A DNA stretch of 64,000 nucleotides from Eopsaltria australis (taxonomy: Eukaryota > Chordata > Aves > Passeriformes > Petroicidae): positions 5,456,001-5,520,000 of the forward strand of contig JAVTVJ010000076.1 in assembly GCA_034509425.1 (NCBI GenBank), in the 5' to 3' direction. Shown piece after piece: positions 10,601 to 24,900 of this stretch; the stretch's first letter is position 1, and each line of letters begins with the position of its first letter. Position numbers and translations under genes: made by a program. Below the pieces are notes generated by a model that saw nothing but the letters and a program-made list of their open reading frames with translations, was not told where the DNA came from and did not search any database.

Positions 10601-13280
10601 TAAAAATGTTGATTGGTGAAATTAAGAATTATAATTAAGCTATCTTTCCTGGGTGGCCTAGTTAAGAAATTTTACTGAAATAGTTTCCACCACTTTTTTG
10701 TGTAAAGATATGTTGTAGTATGCACATCACTTGAAACTAAATGTTAGTGAACTGCAAAAATAAGGATTATGTAATCCTAGTTTTATAACTTTAAAATTTA
10801 TAAGCACTATAGAAAAGCATGACAATTTATTTAATCAATCGACTAATATACAGTTCTAAACTGTTACTATAAAAACTGTACTGTGGTGTTCTCAGCATTT
10901 TAAGCAAGAGAATATCTGTGTTTCATAGAACAAAGAGGCCAAATTCTGTAATGTGCTATATCCCATCAAATGATGATGAAATAAGCACATTAATTAATAA
11001 TATGGTGTCTGACTTTCATGCCTCTACTCTGCATTGCTTAATCCAGAGCATAAGGTGCTCTTATTTATAGAAACTGCTGCCATAAGGTAGACAGATATTT
11101 CCACATCTTTTTTCTTTTAAATTTGGAGTCATCCCTAATGTTATATTTCTCATTCTTGCTTTTAATTGTAGCTGTCAGCTTACTTACAGTTATTATGAAC
11201 AACTTGTAAAATTTGACAGAAGCATGTGTGAAGACTGATTTTCCCAATGATTACCTTTCCCCCTCTTACTTTAATTCTTTCCAGAATGATGTCCATTATT
11301 GTCAAATTTTTGGATCAGGTCCATAAAGTGTTAAATAACCTGAGTATTATCATGCAACTTCTCTAATGAAAAACATCTCTGTAAAAAAAATTATTAATAA
11401 AACCAGTCAATAAGAACCATAGAAATCTTAAGCCAGCCTAATAATTATGCAATGTAATTAAAAAGAAGTATCTTATATAAAAAGTTGAACTCTGTTTCAC
11501 TGAAGTGTTGTGGGGTTGCAAACTTTACTATGCATCTTAATGGACCTTCAACCAAACCCCCTAGTCTGAATACCTTTGGAATTTGGAAAAATGCAGATTT
11601 CAGACTCTATATCCTAATGGTCCAGCTGTGCTGTTTAAAAATTCTGCATTATTTATCTGAGCATTTCTCCTTTTAAGAGTACAAAAAAATGCAGAGATAT
11701 ATCTTAATTTCTATTTGGACAGAATTATTTTTTTCAGATGCCTTGATGGAGGCAGAGCCTGCAACCATGTGGGTGTGTTTAGGTTGTTACTCTATACTGG
11801 GCACATCATCTCTGGAGGGTGGAATGGCTTCGCGTGGAATTAAAGAGGAACATGCAGCAGAACTATGGCTGATTTTGCTCCTTTTTACAGGGGAGAAAAG
11901 CAGTGAGGAGAGTGATGGGGTGGGGTGGCATGGATTGCCCAACTTGGGAAGATTTTTCTGTCATTGTTTTTCATTGTCTCAGGCTCAGGGAAAAAGTGCC
12001 AACTGTGGCAGTGCCTGCTGTTTTCCCCTTTGTCTTGAAAAGCTGAGTGTTACTGCCCATGGTAATACTGGGGCAGGTGGACCTCTGTAAGCATTTTTTT
12101 TTTTGGTTTGTTTTATGCAATCACCCCCTTTCATACACTGTTGTCATTAGTATTATTGATGTCACTGTTTGTTTTCCTTATCTTATTGCTCTTTTTTCCA
12201 GTGAATTGTTACCTCAATCTCTGCCTTTTTGTCACTTTTTCACTGGAGAGGGAGAGGTGAAGGGAAGTGGCTGCTTGGAGCTTAGTTTCCAGCTGGTTTT
12301 AAACAACAACAGAAATTTATTCCTTCTTTAGCCACCTTTTACTGATGTGTGCGGTGTTTCTCAAAAGCTTCCCTCACCATCTGCCCTGGAGTAAGGGAAC
12401 ATTATCAAGTGTAGTTCTTACAAGATTTACTATGATGACATATTACCCATGACCACCCTTGTGGGAAATATGAAGTTCCCTAAGTAAATCAGACTTGCAG
12501 AAGGTTATATGCTCTCCCTGCTAATCCTGTTTTGGCCCAACAGAATTACTTCACATAATCCACTTCTGATGTAATTGTGCAAGCATGAATGAAATGCAGG
12601 TTTGGAAGAGTCTAAAGAAAAATGCAGCTCTGAACTTATGTATCTTTGCCTCAGAAAGTGTCAATGCCTTAGTGTTAGGATGAGTATTATAATTTCCCTT
12701 TACTTTACACTTTCTTTCTCCCTCAAGATCTTAACAAAATAACTCTTATATAACAATCTGCTCAAGAAGATCATTTGTTTTGGAGTAATTTATTGGAGGA
12801 GAATAACATTGATAAGTTGTTATTTCTCCACAGAGTGGGAGTTAATTTGTTATTAGTACTATGCAGTGACAGATCTTGTTTAACTGGAGTATAAATGCAG
12901 GAATTTAGAAAACTAAAGCATCACTAAGTGCCATCCTTATTCAAAGGCATTAATTTGCTTGGGTAATTGTTAGAGTATATAAGCAATCATTCATTGAATG
13001 AAATGTTTTGGCCTAAGAGCAGTGTGATTTACAAATGTGCTTATAATACAGTATTTAAATGGGAAAAGAAAAATTAAGCCAATAGGAGGCTAATTAAATT
13101 GAGTCTATTAAGAAGAGGTTTCAAAATATGCTCAGTAAGTATCTGAAAGAGAACATGAGGAGATTATATTAAAGGCTATTTTTGTCATTCTGCACGATCA
13201 TCAAGTATCAGATTGTTAACTGGTAGGACAATCCAGCCACTCTATTTTATGACTTCATACAATACACAGATCAGTTACTT
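7641..13280. other. AT-rich non-coding sequence, no gene seen
   Basis: No coding, RNA or transposon feature was recognised apart from a short G/T-rich tract at 10320-10376. The longest reading frame (11689-12090, plus) sits in a somewhat GC-richer patch but has no recognisable domain and no supporting exon signals. A perfect E-box CACGTG lies at 9125-9130, which is expected by chance in this length. Confidence 0.6.
10320..10376. repeat. G/T-rich low-complexity tract
   Basis: The plus strand is dominated by T with G doublets (TTTGTTTGTTTAGGG, then GGGTTTGTTGGGGTTTTTTGG). It is the reverse-complement type of the C/A-rich tracts at 4.5, 35.7, 49.7 and 56.2 kb. Confidence 0.65.
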
Positions 13281-13502
13281 GAATTACAGAATCATGAGAC
13301 CATAGCATGGCTTGGCTTGGAAGGAATCCCAAGGATCATCTTGTTCCAACCCCCTTGACCTGGGCAGGGACATCTTTCACTAGACCAAGCTGCTTGGAGC
13401 CCCATCCAACCTGGCCTTGAACACATCCAGAGATTGAGTACCACAGCTTCCCTGGGTAACCCCTGCCAGTGTCTCACCACCCTCTCAGTAAAGAACTTCT
13501 CT
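13281..13502 (-). mobile_element. CR1 LINE 3' end, minus strand
   Basis: The reverse complement of the CR1 3' region: TTACAGAATCATGAGACCAT at the terminus, then TCATCTTGTTCCAACCCCCT, CATCCAACCTGGCCTTGAAC and CAGTGTCTCACCACCCTCTC. Only about 220 bp is present, so it is strongly 5'-truncated. On the minus strand the fragment VRHWQGLPREAVV matches the CR1 ORF2 C-terminal HW..LPREVV motif, after which the frame is shifted. It ends in the sequence corresponding to the ORF2 AAAGAACTTCT region, beyond which similarity stops. Confidence 0.92.
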
Positions 13503-16500
13503 ACTGGCCAAATCAGAATGTACTGTGCCAGCAGAGTTTGGTCCCCAGAATTTGCTTAAGAGCATCTGAAAATAACAGACTGCGAACAACTCAACTGTTC
13601 TCTCTTAGTCTGCTGTTTAACTTTCAACTTTTTAATATGCACAAAGCAGCACCAAAATGATAGTCCATGAACCACAGATGAGTGGACACAGCTTAAAAGT
13701 TTTCTGAAAGTGAAAATGGAGACTGATAATTTGTGGTTTTCTCCTACATTTTTATCTTTTTTTTTTCCCTTGAAATAATTAAAATCCACTACTTTCATAG
13801 AAAAACTTATTCAGTGTTTTGAGGCTTGCATAAAAAAATCAGCTGTGAGGACTGACTGTGACTGTTCCAGATGTAGTTTGTCTCTTTGGTTTAGTCAATA
13901 TTAAAATCCTGAAGTTGTATATAAATGATAAAAATTGTAAAGTGGATAGAGGCTCTCCATTCTTTTAATGTTCAAGCACTTGATCTACACTTGTACTAGT
14001 GAGTTTAGATGAGAGCCACTGAGAATATAGTCTTACAGTAGTCTGAATTTAGTAAATAGTAAGAAAAAAGAAATTATTTATCAAATTATTGTATAAATTG
14101 AAAAAAATCTTCCTATTGTTGTAAATGTCATCTAATCTAAAAGTACTGACAACTACAAGCGAAAAAATTGTCTTTGTCTAAGATACAAACTGGAAGTCAT
14201 ATTTCAGTATGTTTTCTTTCCTGTTAAGAAAAATAAAATAAAACAGTAAAGAAGCCTGGAATTTGGAGTTCTCACATAGGTAAGACTAAATAACACAGAA
14301 TTAACACCATCTTATATAAAGAATACATAAATAAATAAACCACTAGGTCTTCTTTACAAAACATACAGAATCAGTAAAGGGCTCAAGCAAAGGAATTTTT
14401 CCCCTTTGAAGTTCACATTTAATGTATCCACTTTCCCAAACCTGTGTATCCCTACTGTATTTAACTATTTGATCTTGAAGAAAAAAAATTCTATTAATCA
14501 CATAGATATTGGTCGTTTCACTAGAATTTGCTTGGATACTACACTGAGTAGTGCACTATCCCAAGCTACATAGACTAAAATTAATTTTGATCTCCATAAA
14601 CTATCAACAAGAGTGCTGTTTTCTCCAGAGTATTCATTGCATAGTGACTTCAGTGAAAAAATATTTATCTACAGCTAAAGCCAGCATGTAGCTTTGTGAC
14701 TAACTCCTTGCTAGTTTTTGTTGTCTACAGTGCAGCATTTTGTAGTAGATAGGTCAGAATATATGTTAAGACTTCATGTCACCGTGCAACGGAGGCTGCA
14801 GATAGCCAAGTTGCAGACTTGGAAAAGGTAAATTAGACAAGACATTGGGTCAGGCTAACTTTACTCATTTCCATACTAATTCATCCAGAGCTCCTGTGAT
14901 CCTGGGTTACAAAATACCTAGGTAAATCTACCTGTTACAGTGTATTAACAATGCATTTGGAACTCAAAAGTTCATTCTGCTCTAGTAGTTCATACCACCA
15001 TCATGTCAAACCTTAACTAGTCGAGAACAACAATTTATTTTCATTTCTGGAAAGTTCATTTTGTTCTTTCACGTGGATTAATAGTCCTATTTTTCTATTT
15101 TACAGAATTAAAAGCTGGTATGATGTTAAAGGATTCTCTTCTAAAGTTTGGAAGCTGTAGTGAACTTTCACTTCTTGAAGACAAGAATTTTCTGATCATA
15201 TGTTTTAATGAGAATTCTTCCTCATGTTTATGCATATAATCAGTTGTTAGTATATCTATAGCACAGGAGTACACACCGTTTAGTGCATGGTTACTTTTGT
15301 CAATGAACTGAGGAAAGGTCTAGAAAATAAAAATCTGTGACAATAGATGGTGTGTAAATATATATGAAAGTACGATGGACAATTTGATTTACCTAGAATA
15401 TGTAAGATGATCTCAGATGGAATGGTTAATAAATTATGCACTGTGTAGTGGAGATCCGGCACAATCAATTTTTAATCAAAACTGTGGCCTATATGCTTGT
15501 AATCAAAACCCTATTCACTGCTGAATAATTTTAATAGAGCTAAAACAAATGTAGTCATTAGAGAACATTTCAAATTTTCTTAAAATTGCTTCACTCAAAG
15601 GTAGTTAATTGAACTCATTCATAGAGTTATTTTCAGATTTAGTCTTTGCTTTTAATCTGCCACTGTGAAATTTTTGTTAGTTTTGTTTCTCTTCATGTCC
15701 GTTATCAATCCTCTCTGACACATATAACCTTGTAATGCCTTTGAAGACTGTTACAATCATCTATATTAAACCAGATTATTGTGACTGTATAACACTTTTA
15801 AATCCTATTTCTTTTTATATTAAAAATTTTATTTCTGTTTGGTTTTGATTTGTTTTTTGCTTTGGTGTCTTTTACAAAAAGATAGTAATTTTTTAAATAT
15901 TTCTCTCAAGTTGTACAGTCAGTAAGGGGGCAAAAACTCTGCTTCTTACTGTCCCATAGGAACTGGGTTATTTTACATAACATTACAGAGTAGTGGATTT
16001 GTAGCCTACTCAACTCTTGTTAGAAAGAAAATGTATTCAAAACATCAAGCATGGGAACAATAATTTTCTATTTAATGAACAAGAATACATGTTAAAAAAT
16101 CGGTGTGGAGTTTACCCCAACCCTGAATTTCCTGATTGTGAGGATTTTCTGTACTCTGATAAGGTCAACACAGAATATTACATTGGTCTCTCTGGTGCAA
16201 CTGGAATTGATGCTTTCACCCATGAACTGCTTCAGTTAAGAGGCTGAGAATTCAAGGTGTCCCAAGGAAATAACCACACATTTCCCCAGGAAAACATAAA
16301 GCAAAACTTTGCCATCTGGGCAGGGCTGTACTAGGGATTTCATACTTTCAATTTTCCTGCTGCTTTTCTTTGGTCAGCAAAAAAAGAAGTTTAGCCCCCA
16401 GTCAAATGACAACTTTCATATGAAAAACTATATTTTTTGTAGATACTGCTAGATAATGTTTTAAATCCATTTGTCTAATGTAATCAGTGATAGCTTAGAA

Positions 16501-19500
16501 ACCAGTTAATTAAGGAATAAAAGGACATTAAATGCCCAGTTTCAGTTAACTGTAGGTCATAACTTATTTGTAAACACTGTAATGCTAGTGGTTTTTACAG
16601 ACCCCTCATTGCTGTGAAGTAACAGCAAAGCATTTTCATGTATCTATTTTATGGCTCTCGTGCAAGAGAGTGAAAAATATTTTATTAGTACTATGTTGAC
16701 ATAGGATTCATCATAAAACCTTGAAATGCAGTAACTGGTTTAGTAAAAATGAAAAATATAACCGCATAGATGAATCTTAATAAATCATGTTATATGTTAT
16801 ATGCTGAGATGATCTAAATGATTTCATGTTTTTTGACCTATTAAAGTAAACTGAATTTTTTTTGCATAAACATAGTGATGTTTATAGCATTTTCTTTTAC
16901 AAGGAAGTGTCATCTTCAAATTTTCTTGTTCATCAAGTTTTACTTTGAAGATATTTCCTCATACAATAATGTCAGATCCGATATTTTTTTCATTTACCTC
17001 GGAAACACTTCAATAGATTGCATTATTACTTCACATTTTACACATTTTTCACTAGAAAGCTTTCTTAAAAGAAGGATTTTAGAACTTTTTTGTTCATGTT
17101 ATTGCACTTCTTGCTGATGAATTAAACTGAAGTTAAGGACTTCAGTATAGGCATAAATTTGTATCATTCAGGTAGAGAACAATCAATATACTTATAATAA
17201 TATGTACAAAGTCCCAAATCTCTGACTAGTATAAAAAATTTATTGTATACTGAGTTCAGCAGAAAACTTGCTCAATATAAATATAAGCAAAGATTGTAGT
17301 AGTTGGTACAAAAAATAAAGTATGAAAGCAAAGTCTATGGCTCATTATGGAAAGATGGCTGGGGGTAAAATTAGAGGGAACTGAGATGTTATATTCACAC
17401 CCTAACAGAAGTTATAACAGCATGGAAATTGTAGGGTAAAATGCAGCTGCTACTCCCTGTATGGAATATGGTTGGCATGCTCAAAATCTATTCCATGATG
17501 ATTCCCTACATCCACAATCTGCAACCATAGCACCTGCTGAGGGGGATGGGATGGAGGGTGGAGCAGAGTGCAGACACCACAGCCAGGCTCTGTCAGAATC
17601 CCTGCAGGGATGGGAACTCGATGGTGCTTTGCAGCTGATAAACTGCATAGCAGCTGTCAACTGAGAGAGAGAGGGGAAGATGTCCTGCTGCTGAGCCAGA
17701 AACTGTGGCAAAATTGCTCTCCTCAGATGAACTTGGTTCATTATAGCCTAATTGTAATATTAATGCACACCTCCATCCCAAAGGTATCTCCACACTGGGT
17801 ATGTGCTCTATATTTTCTTTGACTGTATCTGTAAAATGAGGTGAGAGAATTTAACACCAATCAGTGACAAATGTATCCATAACAAGAATCACTCAAGCTC
17901 CACATAAACATGAATATATAGTATAAAAGTAAGTTGTGAATGGGGAAACGTTAGGAAAGACTCCACTATAACTGCTGAGGTGAGTTGACAGGCTGAACTT
18001 GTTTTCTCCCCATAGGGACACCTGTTGAGTAAGAACCACTTTTATTGGGGGTTAGAGCTTGTCTGTGTACTGCTTTGAATATGTTGGTTTTTTTTTTTCA
18101 ATTCATTTTTATAAATAGAAGAGCATTGATGAGTCAGGCTGGAGGTCTAGGGTGTGCTGTCACCCTGTTACTTTCTGTCAGAGGTCTCAGATGATATCTG
18201 TCACTCACTTGTCTCTTCCATACTAGTTTGGATTGTCTATTTAAGTCATTTGAATCTTTACAACAGGTAAAGGGTGAAAATTAACTGCATAACTCCAAAC
18301 CAAGCCATCTGAAATCAGACTGATTGCTGACAGACACTGTCATGTTTAAAGTTATGTGAGTCCTTGCAGATTAAGTCTGAAAGGCCTGTGGGCTCCACGA
18401 GTGGATCTTACTGGTCTGAGCATCCTGTTCCCCTATGCCCTACACTGCCCTAATGGAGTTGCCTATCTCAACTCACACCCTAAAGCACTCTTCAGTGCCA
18501 ACAAACAGTAGTGAAAGTTGGTAAAGTACCATACGACTCGGGAAAAGAATGTATAATATTCTGAGATGATATTAAAGATATGAACATCCTTTATGTTCTA
18601 GCTGTGAATAAATGCAGCTGGACTGGGTTAGGTGAAGGACGGGTGGGATTAAGGGACACAATGGTATGGAAGAACGTCCAAAGGAATAGTTATGTCACAT
18701 AGGCTCAATAAAGAAGATATTTTTCTTCCCCTCTCTTGTGTATACTTGATTTTCAGTTTTAGATGAAGTGAAAGTACAAGTTCATTCATTATTTCTTAAT
18801 ATAATTTTTATATTCATGGCTTCCTCATTCTATACAATATTTATATTCAATTGTATAGTATAGCAAATTGTCTTTGTTGTTTGATGGCTTTTAACAGTTC
18901 GGGAAGTGTTTAATATTCACGCTTAACTTTTTTTTTCCAGTAAGAAATTATTTGCATGTTAGGCAGCATCTCATGCGAGATGACCTGTACATTTACTTCT
19001 TTGAATTTATGACCTGCAAAGCATTGAAATCAGAGCTGTGACCTCTTCCAGAGACTTATTTTAAACATGGACATTATTCTCCTTGTGAACACTTAGCATT
19101 TCTCATTACTGCTAATATCCTGCTCACATAAAAAGGTTTCTTCTTCCTACTGTTACTTATTTAAGCCTTCCACAATGCCTCCACAGATCATTTATAAAAT
19201 TAAATATTATATTCTCAGAGCTTAGGAATAAGTAATTGACACACATATGTTATTATGAAGTTTCAATTTATCTACCTCGACATAGCTTGGCCACAAGTAT
19301 CTGCAAACCAATTATCAAATACACAGCTTGCAACTCAGAAGTCTGTAATCCAGGCTGAAATTCTGACTACACTACGTCTGTCAGTCATTTATCTAACTGA
19401 AATAAAAATATTGAAGCCAATCCCCATATTTATTTTCTCTGATTTTTTCAGGTTTACATATCCTTCAGTTTTGCTCTTCTTACTAGGAGTTTAAGCTCCA

Positions 19501-20629
19501 TAAATGAGTTGGTCCTGAAATTAGTAAACTATTTGAAATAATTAGTAGAATAGCCATGACATGGAATAGAAGCTAAGAAATGTATGCAGTGCAGGAGAAC
19601 TTTATTTCTGAAAATGAGGGTCATTAAAAACTGGAATTTGAATAAGCAGGATGAGGGTTGCAATTCCCATTGAATTTCTTTCCATGATTGTAGCTTTCAA
19701 ATACCTAAAAAATATCCATACACTTCAGTATTTGTCATAGTAAGGATAACATAACACATGAAACTTGTAGTGACTCCAAGACTTCTTCATGATACACCAG
19801 ATCATCAGAATATAATCAAATAAATTGCCCAAGAAGCAGTGGCAACATCCAATTGAGGCATTCTCAACAGTCACCAACAGAAGTTGCTACCAATATTTGG
19901 AAAACCTTTTACGCACTCTGCCTCAGATTTGTTGAACAGCATTTTTGTGCTAAAAAACCCTCTTTTTGAAAAGACATCTAATTAGGACTTGTGCACATAG
20001 AAGGCTGAAAGCAAAATAACTTAAACCCCAGGAATAGTGACACAAGAATTATTTTTTGTATTACTTTGGCCAAGTGCACTGGACATTACACCCACAAACC
20101 TATGGTGAGTGGTCTTGTGTGATGGGCTATGTCACAAGATGCTGGCTGTACATGTGGGTCAGACAACCAGAGTTGCAGCACTCAAGATGCTTTGTGCCAG
20201 AGCAAATCTTCACTCATTCCTCATCTGGAAGCCTGATGACTTCAGAGAGCCAGAAAATGCCTTATTCTCCCTTTTTCATCATCCTCCTTTATGCATGCAT
20301 TTATCTGTGTCAATGTCTGTATGTGCAATTCCCAAAGTTAAAAAGAATTATAATGGTAAATAATTCTGCAACAAAAATTAAAACAATAAGGTCATCCACC
20401 ACTTTCAACAAATGTTCTCACTAATGCCAGTGGAAGTAGCACTGAATAGCTAAACTCCACATAGTATTTATATTTCTGTAAAAATCTGTCATACACTGAT
20501 AGCAATCCTAAACAGAGGGATGAATGTTGTTAAGATTATCATCATTATATTAATACATGGGAGTGTGGCAACCTGCACATCTGTTTCTGGAAATCAAGAA
20601 CGTTGTATAATGTTTCTTAAACCACAAGT
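13503..20629. other. AT-rich non-coding sequence, no gene seen
   Basis: No exon, RNA gene or transposon could be recognised. The frame at 16017-16247 (76 codons) is open but has no recognisable domain, codon-use contrast or splice context. A slightly GC-richer patch lies at about 17440-17740. A short perfect inverted repeat at 18830-18858 is listed separately. Confidence 0.6.
18830..18858. repeat. Short perfect inverted repeat (hairpin)
   Basis: CTATACAAT at 18830-18838 is the exact reverse complement of ATTGTATAG at 18850-18858, with an 11-base AT-rich loop. The stem is 9 bp and AT-rich, so it is weak and could occur by chance. Confidence 0.6.
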
Positions 20630-21037
20630 CTTACAAAGAGCAGCTGAGGGAACCCAGGTTGTTTAGCCTGAAGTAAAGGAGGCTGAGGGGAGACATTATT
20701 GCTCTCTACAACTGCCTAAAAGAAGGTTGTAGACAGGTGGGGGTTGACTTTTCCTCCCAGGTAACAAACAATAGAACAAGAGGAATTGATCTCAAGTTGT
20801 GCCAGGGGAGGTTTAGTTGGGTATTAGGAAAAATTTCTCAGTTGGAAGGGTGGTCAAGGATAGGAACAGACTTCCCAGGGAAATGCTGGAATTACTGTCC
20901 TTGCAACTGTTCAAAAGGACTGTAGATGTGATGCTTGCGGACATGGCTTACTGATGGACCTGGCAGTGCTGGGTTAACAGTTGTACTCAATAATCTTAAA
21001 GGTACTTTCCAAACTTAATGATTCTATTATTCTATGT
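20630..21037 (+). mobile_element. CR1 LINE 3' end, plus strand
   Basis: About 400 bp follow the CR1 consensus to its 3' end. Landmarks are GAGGCTGAGGGGAGACATTA, CTCTACAACTGCCTAAAAGA, GTGCCAGGGGAGGTTTAGTT, and the terminus ATTCTATTATTCTATG. The 5' end is truncated at the equivalent of the RT-to-C-terminal region. Divergence is moderate with few indels. It belongs to a different CR1 subfamily from the copy at 28.04 kb, judged by their different 3' regions. Confidence 0.93.
20640..20925 (+). pseudogene. CR1 ORF2 C-terminal remnant
   Basis: The frame opening at 20737 reads [24 protein letters not shown], matching the CR1 ORF2 C-terminal LFSQVTSDRTRGNGLKLRQGRF type segment. Downstream of QGRF the frame diverges from the consensus LDIRKNFF..., showing a frameshift or loss. 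It carries no RT or endonuclease domain and cannot be functional. Confidence 0.8.
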
Positions 21038-21895
21038 CCATTCATTTGGTAAATACCAAATCCATGGAACATGTTCTGCTACATATATTGATTATCTGTC
21101 AAGACTAGCTATCAGGCTCGGAATTGTAGTTGGCTGAGCACTTGTCAATAAGTCGCCTTAAGATAAATATGGGAATGTTGCTTTATGAATGGCATATCAC
21201 ACATGGTTAGGCAAATGCAGAAGCCTTCCCAGCACGCTGTTGCTAACTGCATTCAACTGTAGCAAGGCTGATTTTGTATGCTCTGAAAGTTTCTGTCTCT
21301 GTGTTAAATAAAATTCCCATTTCCTCAGCACTATTGGAATCTTAACTTCCTCCAAGCCCCTGCACCATAAGGAATGAGATGAGGAAGCAGTTGCCTGAAG
21401 CAGACTGCCCCTGTTTATCCTCCTGCGTCCTGAATGTTTCAGTGTCTCAGGACTGTTTTCCTACCCAACCTTTTCTTTGTCTACATTGAAATTCTGGCAC
21501 CTCCATATGAAAATCAATACTTACACCAGGCAAGTACAGAATAAAAAAAAGTCATAAACATTCACTTTGCTTGAGTTTTTCTTGTTAGGGTACGATGCAA
21601 ATGTATGGACTGATTTCAGTGTACAAACAATCTCAAATATATAGTAGCTGATCTGTTTATAAGCTTGTTGAACACTAACTCTGCTGAACTGCACCTAGAA
21701 ATACAAGATAAAACTGTTATGCTGTGCATGCTAATCAGGATCAATTTACATTTGCATAAAATATAGCATTATCACTTCTTCCAAATAGTGAGGCAGATGA
21801 CTTAGAAAAAATAAAAGGAATTCTGGTGGGTAGGTGTGAACATGAGCAATCATGAAAAAGCAAAAAAACAAACACACAATCACCACAGGGATTTA

Positions 21896-21951
21896 TCTTT
21901 TTTTTTTTTCTTTCCCTTTTTTTCTTTCTTTCTTTTTTTTTTCTTTTTTTT
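21896..21951. repeat. Pyrimidine-only tract
   Basis: About 55 bases of T and C on the plus strand with TTTC and CTTT units. The minus-strand frame over it gives a run of lysine and arginine that is an artefact. Low-complexity, possibly length-polymorphic. Confidence 0.85.
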
Positions 21952-24879
21952 AAATAGCTGCTCTGGTTAGCACCTGCAAGGTGATACTGTAGAAAGCAAA
22001 TGATTTCCCCATCCCTGGAGCTGAACTCTGGATAGAAGCTTGTTGTTTTAGGCACAATGTGACAATTTTTTTATCCTTTCCAAAGTTGCAAAAGATGTAA
22101 ATGAAATTTTTAGTGAAATAAAAAAGCCCCAAACTACTACACACAACTTCTCCCAAGATTAGACTCCTATAACCAGATGCTGACAGGTTAATGATAAAAC
22201 TCACATTCCTTTTAGCATTGTGTCTCTTTTATGTGAATGTCTAGATTTGTGAGCAAAGAGTTAAAAGTTTGTCTTTAGCAGAAAAATAGTGTATTTTTAA
22301 ATGTCTCTACACATCTGTTATTCCTCTGGCAAAGAAGAACATAAATAACTGAATCTATTGCAGTCTGAGCATTAAATTCAATAGCTTTTTGTAGTTATGA
22401 GAAGAAACAGGCCTTTGTTAAACCTTATTGTGTGAATTTCTCAGGCAAAAAGAATACAAGATGTATTTTTTATGTATTAATTATTAAGAAAAAGAAATAT
22501 TACTTTTAATTTTGAAATTTCCCAATAAACATAACAGGCACTTACTCCATTTCAGATTGCACTTTGTGGAGATATTAGCCATTTGAGTGATGTTTTGAAA
22601 GCTCTAAAATTTGTTACACTGCAATGATAATAAAAAAGTTGTAAAAAGCTTTTTTAGTATGATGAAATCTACAGTGAAACACATCTCTTTCTTCCTCATC
22701 CTCTCCAAACACCCATTTGCTTTTTTCCATCTTTCTTTTCTTAACTCTGATTTAACACTGAGGTGTCTGACAGTGCTTTTTAGTCTAAACTAACAAAAAA
22801 CAAGTATGCAATTTGTGTTTCCATTTAAAAATGGCTTTGAAAAATTAATTTAAGGACTTTGTATCTTACCAGATGAAAAGTTGATCAAATAAAACTATGC
22901 TAAATAAAAGCACTGACCTAAAAATAAATGTTCTCCTATGTCCACCTGAGAAGTAGTCCAATGGATTCCACAGGAGCAGAAAAGTGGAAAAATCAGATGA
23001 TTACTGTAATTTTCTTAGCTTTGTCTACATTATGTTTACAAAAGCACAATAAAAACCTACATTGGAAAGAAAATTCAGTTTAATATGTGGCATGATTCTA
23101 TTTTCTCTTTCCACTGGGTTGAGTAGATGTTCATCTTTTCTCTCTAGTTTTCCATCCTTCATCATTTAATGAGGACTTCTTAAAGATGATGTGAGAAAAA
23201 GAAGCCCAAAGAACAATTAGTGAGTTCCAAACCAAAAATCATACCAAATTCTGAACCTTTCTGCTATTTCTGTCTGTGCTGAAAGAGAAAACAGCTTTGG
23301 TTCCTGAGATGAAATGAAGAAATTTGCCTATATACAAGCGATGAATTTCATGGGTTTGGACCAATCCAACTTAAGTTAGGGATTCAGTTCAAAATTAAAT
23401 TATCCTGTTTTAAAAGTCTATTTGTAGTTCATACATGTAGGCTGGTCTTCTAAGCACCCAGTGTAGTCATTGATGATTAGCCATTACAGGTAATTCGTAA
23501 ATGAGTTTACCAGGCTCTAAGTGTGGGAATCCTCTGCTTCCTAATTGCCTAGCATTGTTCAAAGCATGCAGTCATATCAGGGATTAGTATCCATGATCTC
23601 GGAGAGTACCTTGGAGATCTGAATCCCAAATGAACGCAGTTAGAGGCTGCTGGTTATGCCCCATAGCTAGATATTTTCATTTTGGAATATTAATCACTTT
23701 CTTAGTGTCTCATTTAAGGTGGACTGGAGTAGTCTCAATGTTCCACTGATAGTACAGGCCAGAAATTAAATTCAGTTTATTTATGCAAATGTTTATTGTC
23801 ATTTAAGGCAGACTTGTTTGACTTGCAATTACAATTTTAGAAGGGCACTGGTCTTACCTAGGGTCTGTGCAGAACCTTGTTGCTCCATGAAGTCTTGGAT
23901 ATTTAGAGCTTTTTTAAACTGTATTTTAATACCTGCTGCATGCTTTTTACACCAGGAAACAATGGAAAGTCATCTATAAAACTACATTAGTGAAGGTATT
24001 TGAGAAAGACTATTAACTGCTGAATAAATCTGTACCAGGAGGCTTGGAGAATACTCGTGGGGCACTTGTTACTGAACAGGAAAGGATAGATGCCATCTGA
24101 TTTCTTTGATTTGTAAGTTTTATTGTAAAGGACTAGTGCAAGTGAGTGAAATGTTCCCAATGAGGGAGAGCAAGGCACTTTCTTGAATTGCTACTGCAAA
24201 ACTTAAAATCACAAACCCCTATGGGAAGCACAAGGGTAAGAGGGGAAATGGACTTGCATAGAGACCTGTACACCCATTGTTGAGGAAATGAAAAAATAAA
24301 ACCACATGGCTGAAAAATACAGAAACTTGAGCTACAGAAACTACTTGCAGGAGGAATCACTCTTAGAAGCTTCAAGTTACAGTCTTTGCAACACACTCTG
24401 TACACTGAGGCAGAGAGAATATGTATCTTGAATTATAAAACATTAGATTTTATATAGATCTCTAGGTTTCATTAGCTGAATTGAAAAATAGAAAAATGTA
24501 CCTAAAGCTCATTGACACCCCTTTCTGCTTACTCACTTTCCATCCTCACAAGCCTGGTGTGCCCACAACACATGATGTAGTTAAGGGATGGAGGGGTGAG
24601 ACGGGCATCAATACCTGTTCTGTGGGATGAGAGCACCTGGCTCACATAATCATATTTCTGTGGCAAAATAGCAAAAGCATATGTGCTGTGACTATGCCAG
24701 GAAAACTCCCAGAGCAAAGGAATCACAGGAACACCTGTGTAGAGTAGTAAGAGGCAAATACAGCAGGAGTGCCCGGATGAGTGAGCAGAGGGTGGTCTAA
24801 CAGGACTGTAGTAAAACTGCAGTAGTTCTGAAAGGTCTCTTTCAGTGTCTGCATGGATGACTGTTTAATTTGACTCATT

Positions 24880-24900
24880 CCCCCCCCCCCTCCCCTTTTC
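24880..24900. repeat. C homopolymer run
   Basis: Eleven C, a T, then four C followed by T. Long C runs are error-prone in sequencing and often polymorphic. The minus-strand glycine run in the frame that crosses it is not a protein feature. Confidence 0.85.

Noticed and set aside
11689..12090. Longest open frame in the window (133 codons, plus)
   Set aside because: No recognised domain, no low-to-high coding contrast and no splice context; one frame of this length is expected by chance in 64 kb, and it sits in a GC-richer patch where stops are rarer.
16017..16247. 76-codon open frame with mixed, protein-like composition
   Set aside because: Looked plausible at first, but matches nothing I know, has no supporting exons nearby and no acceptor/donor pair that extends it.
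17826..17850. TATCTGTAAAATGAGG as a MIR fragment
   Set aside because: Only about 16 bases match and nothing on either side extends the similarity.
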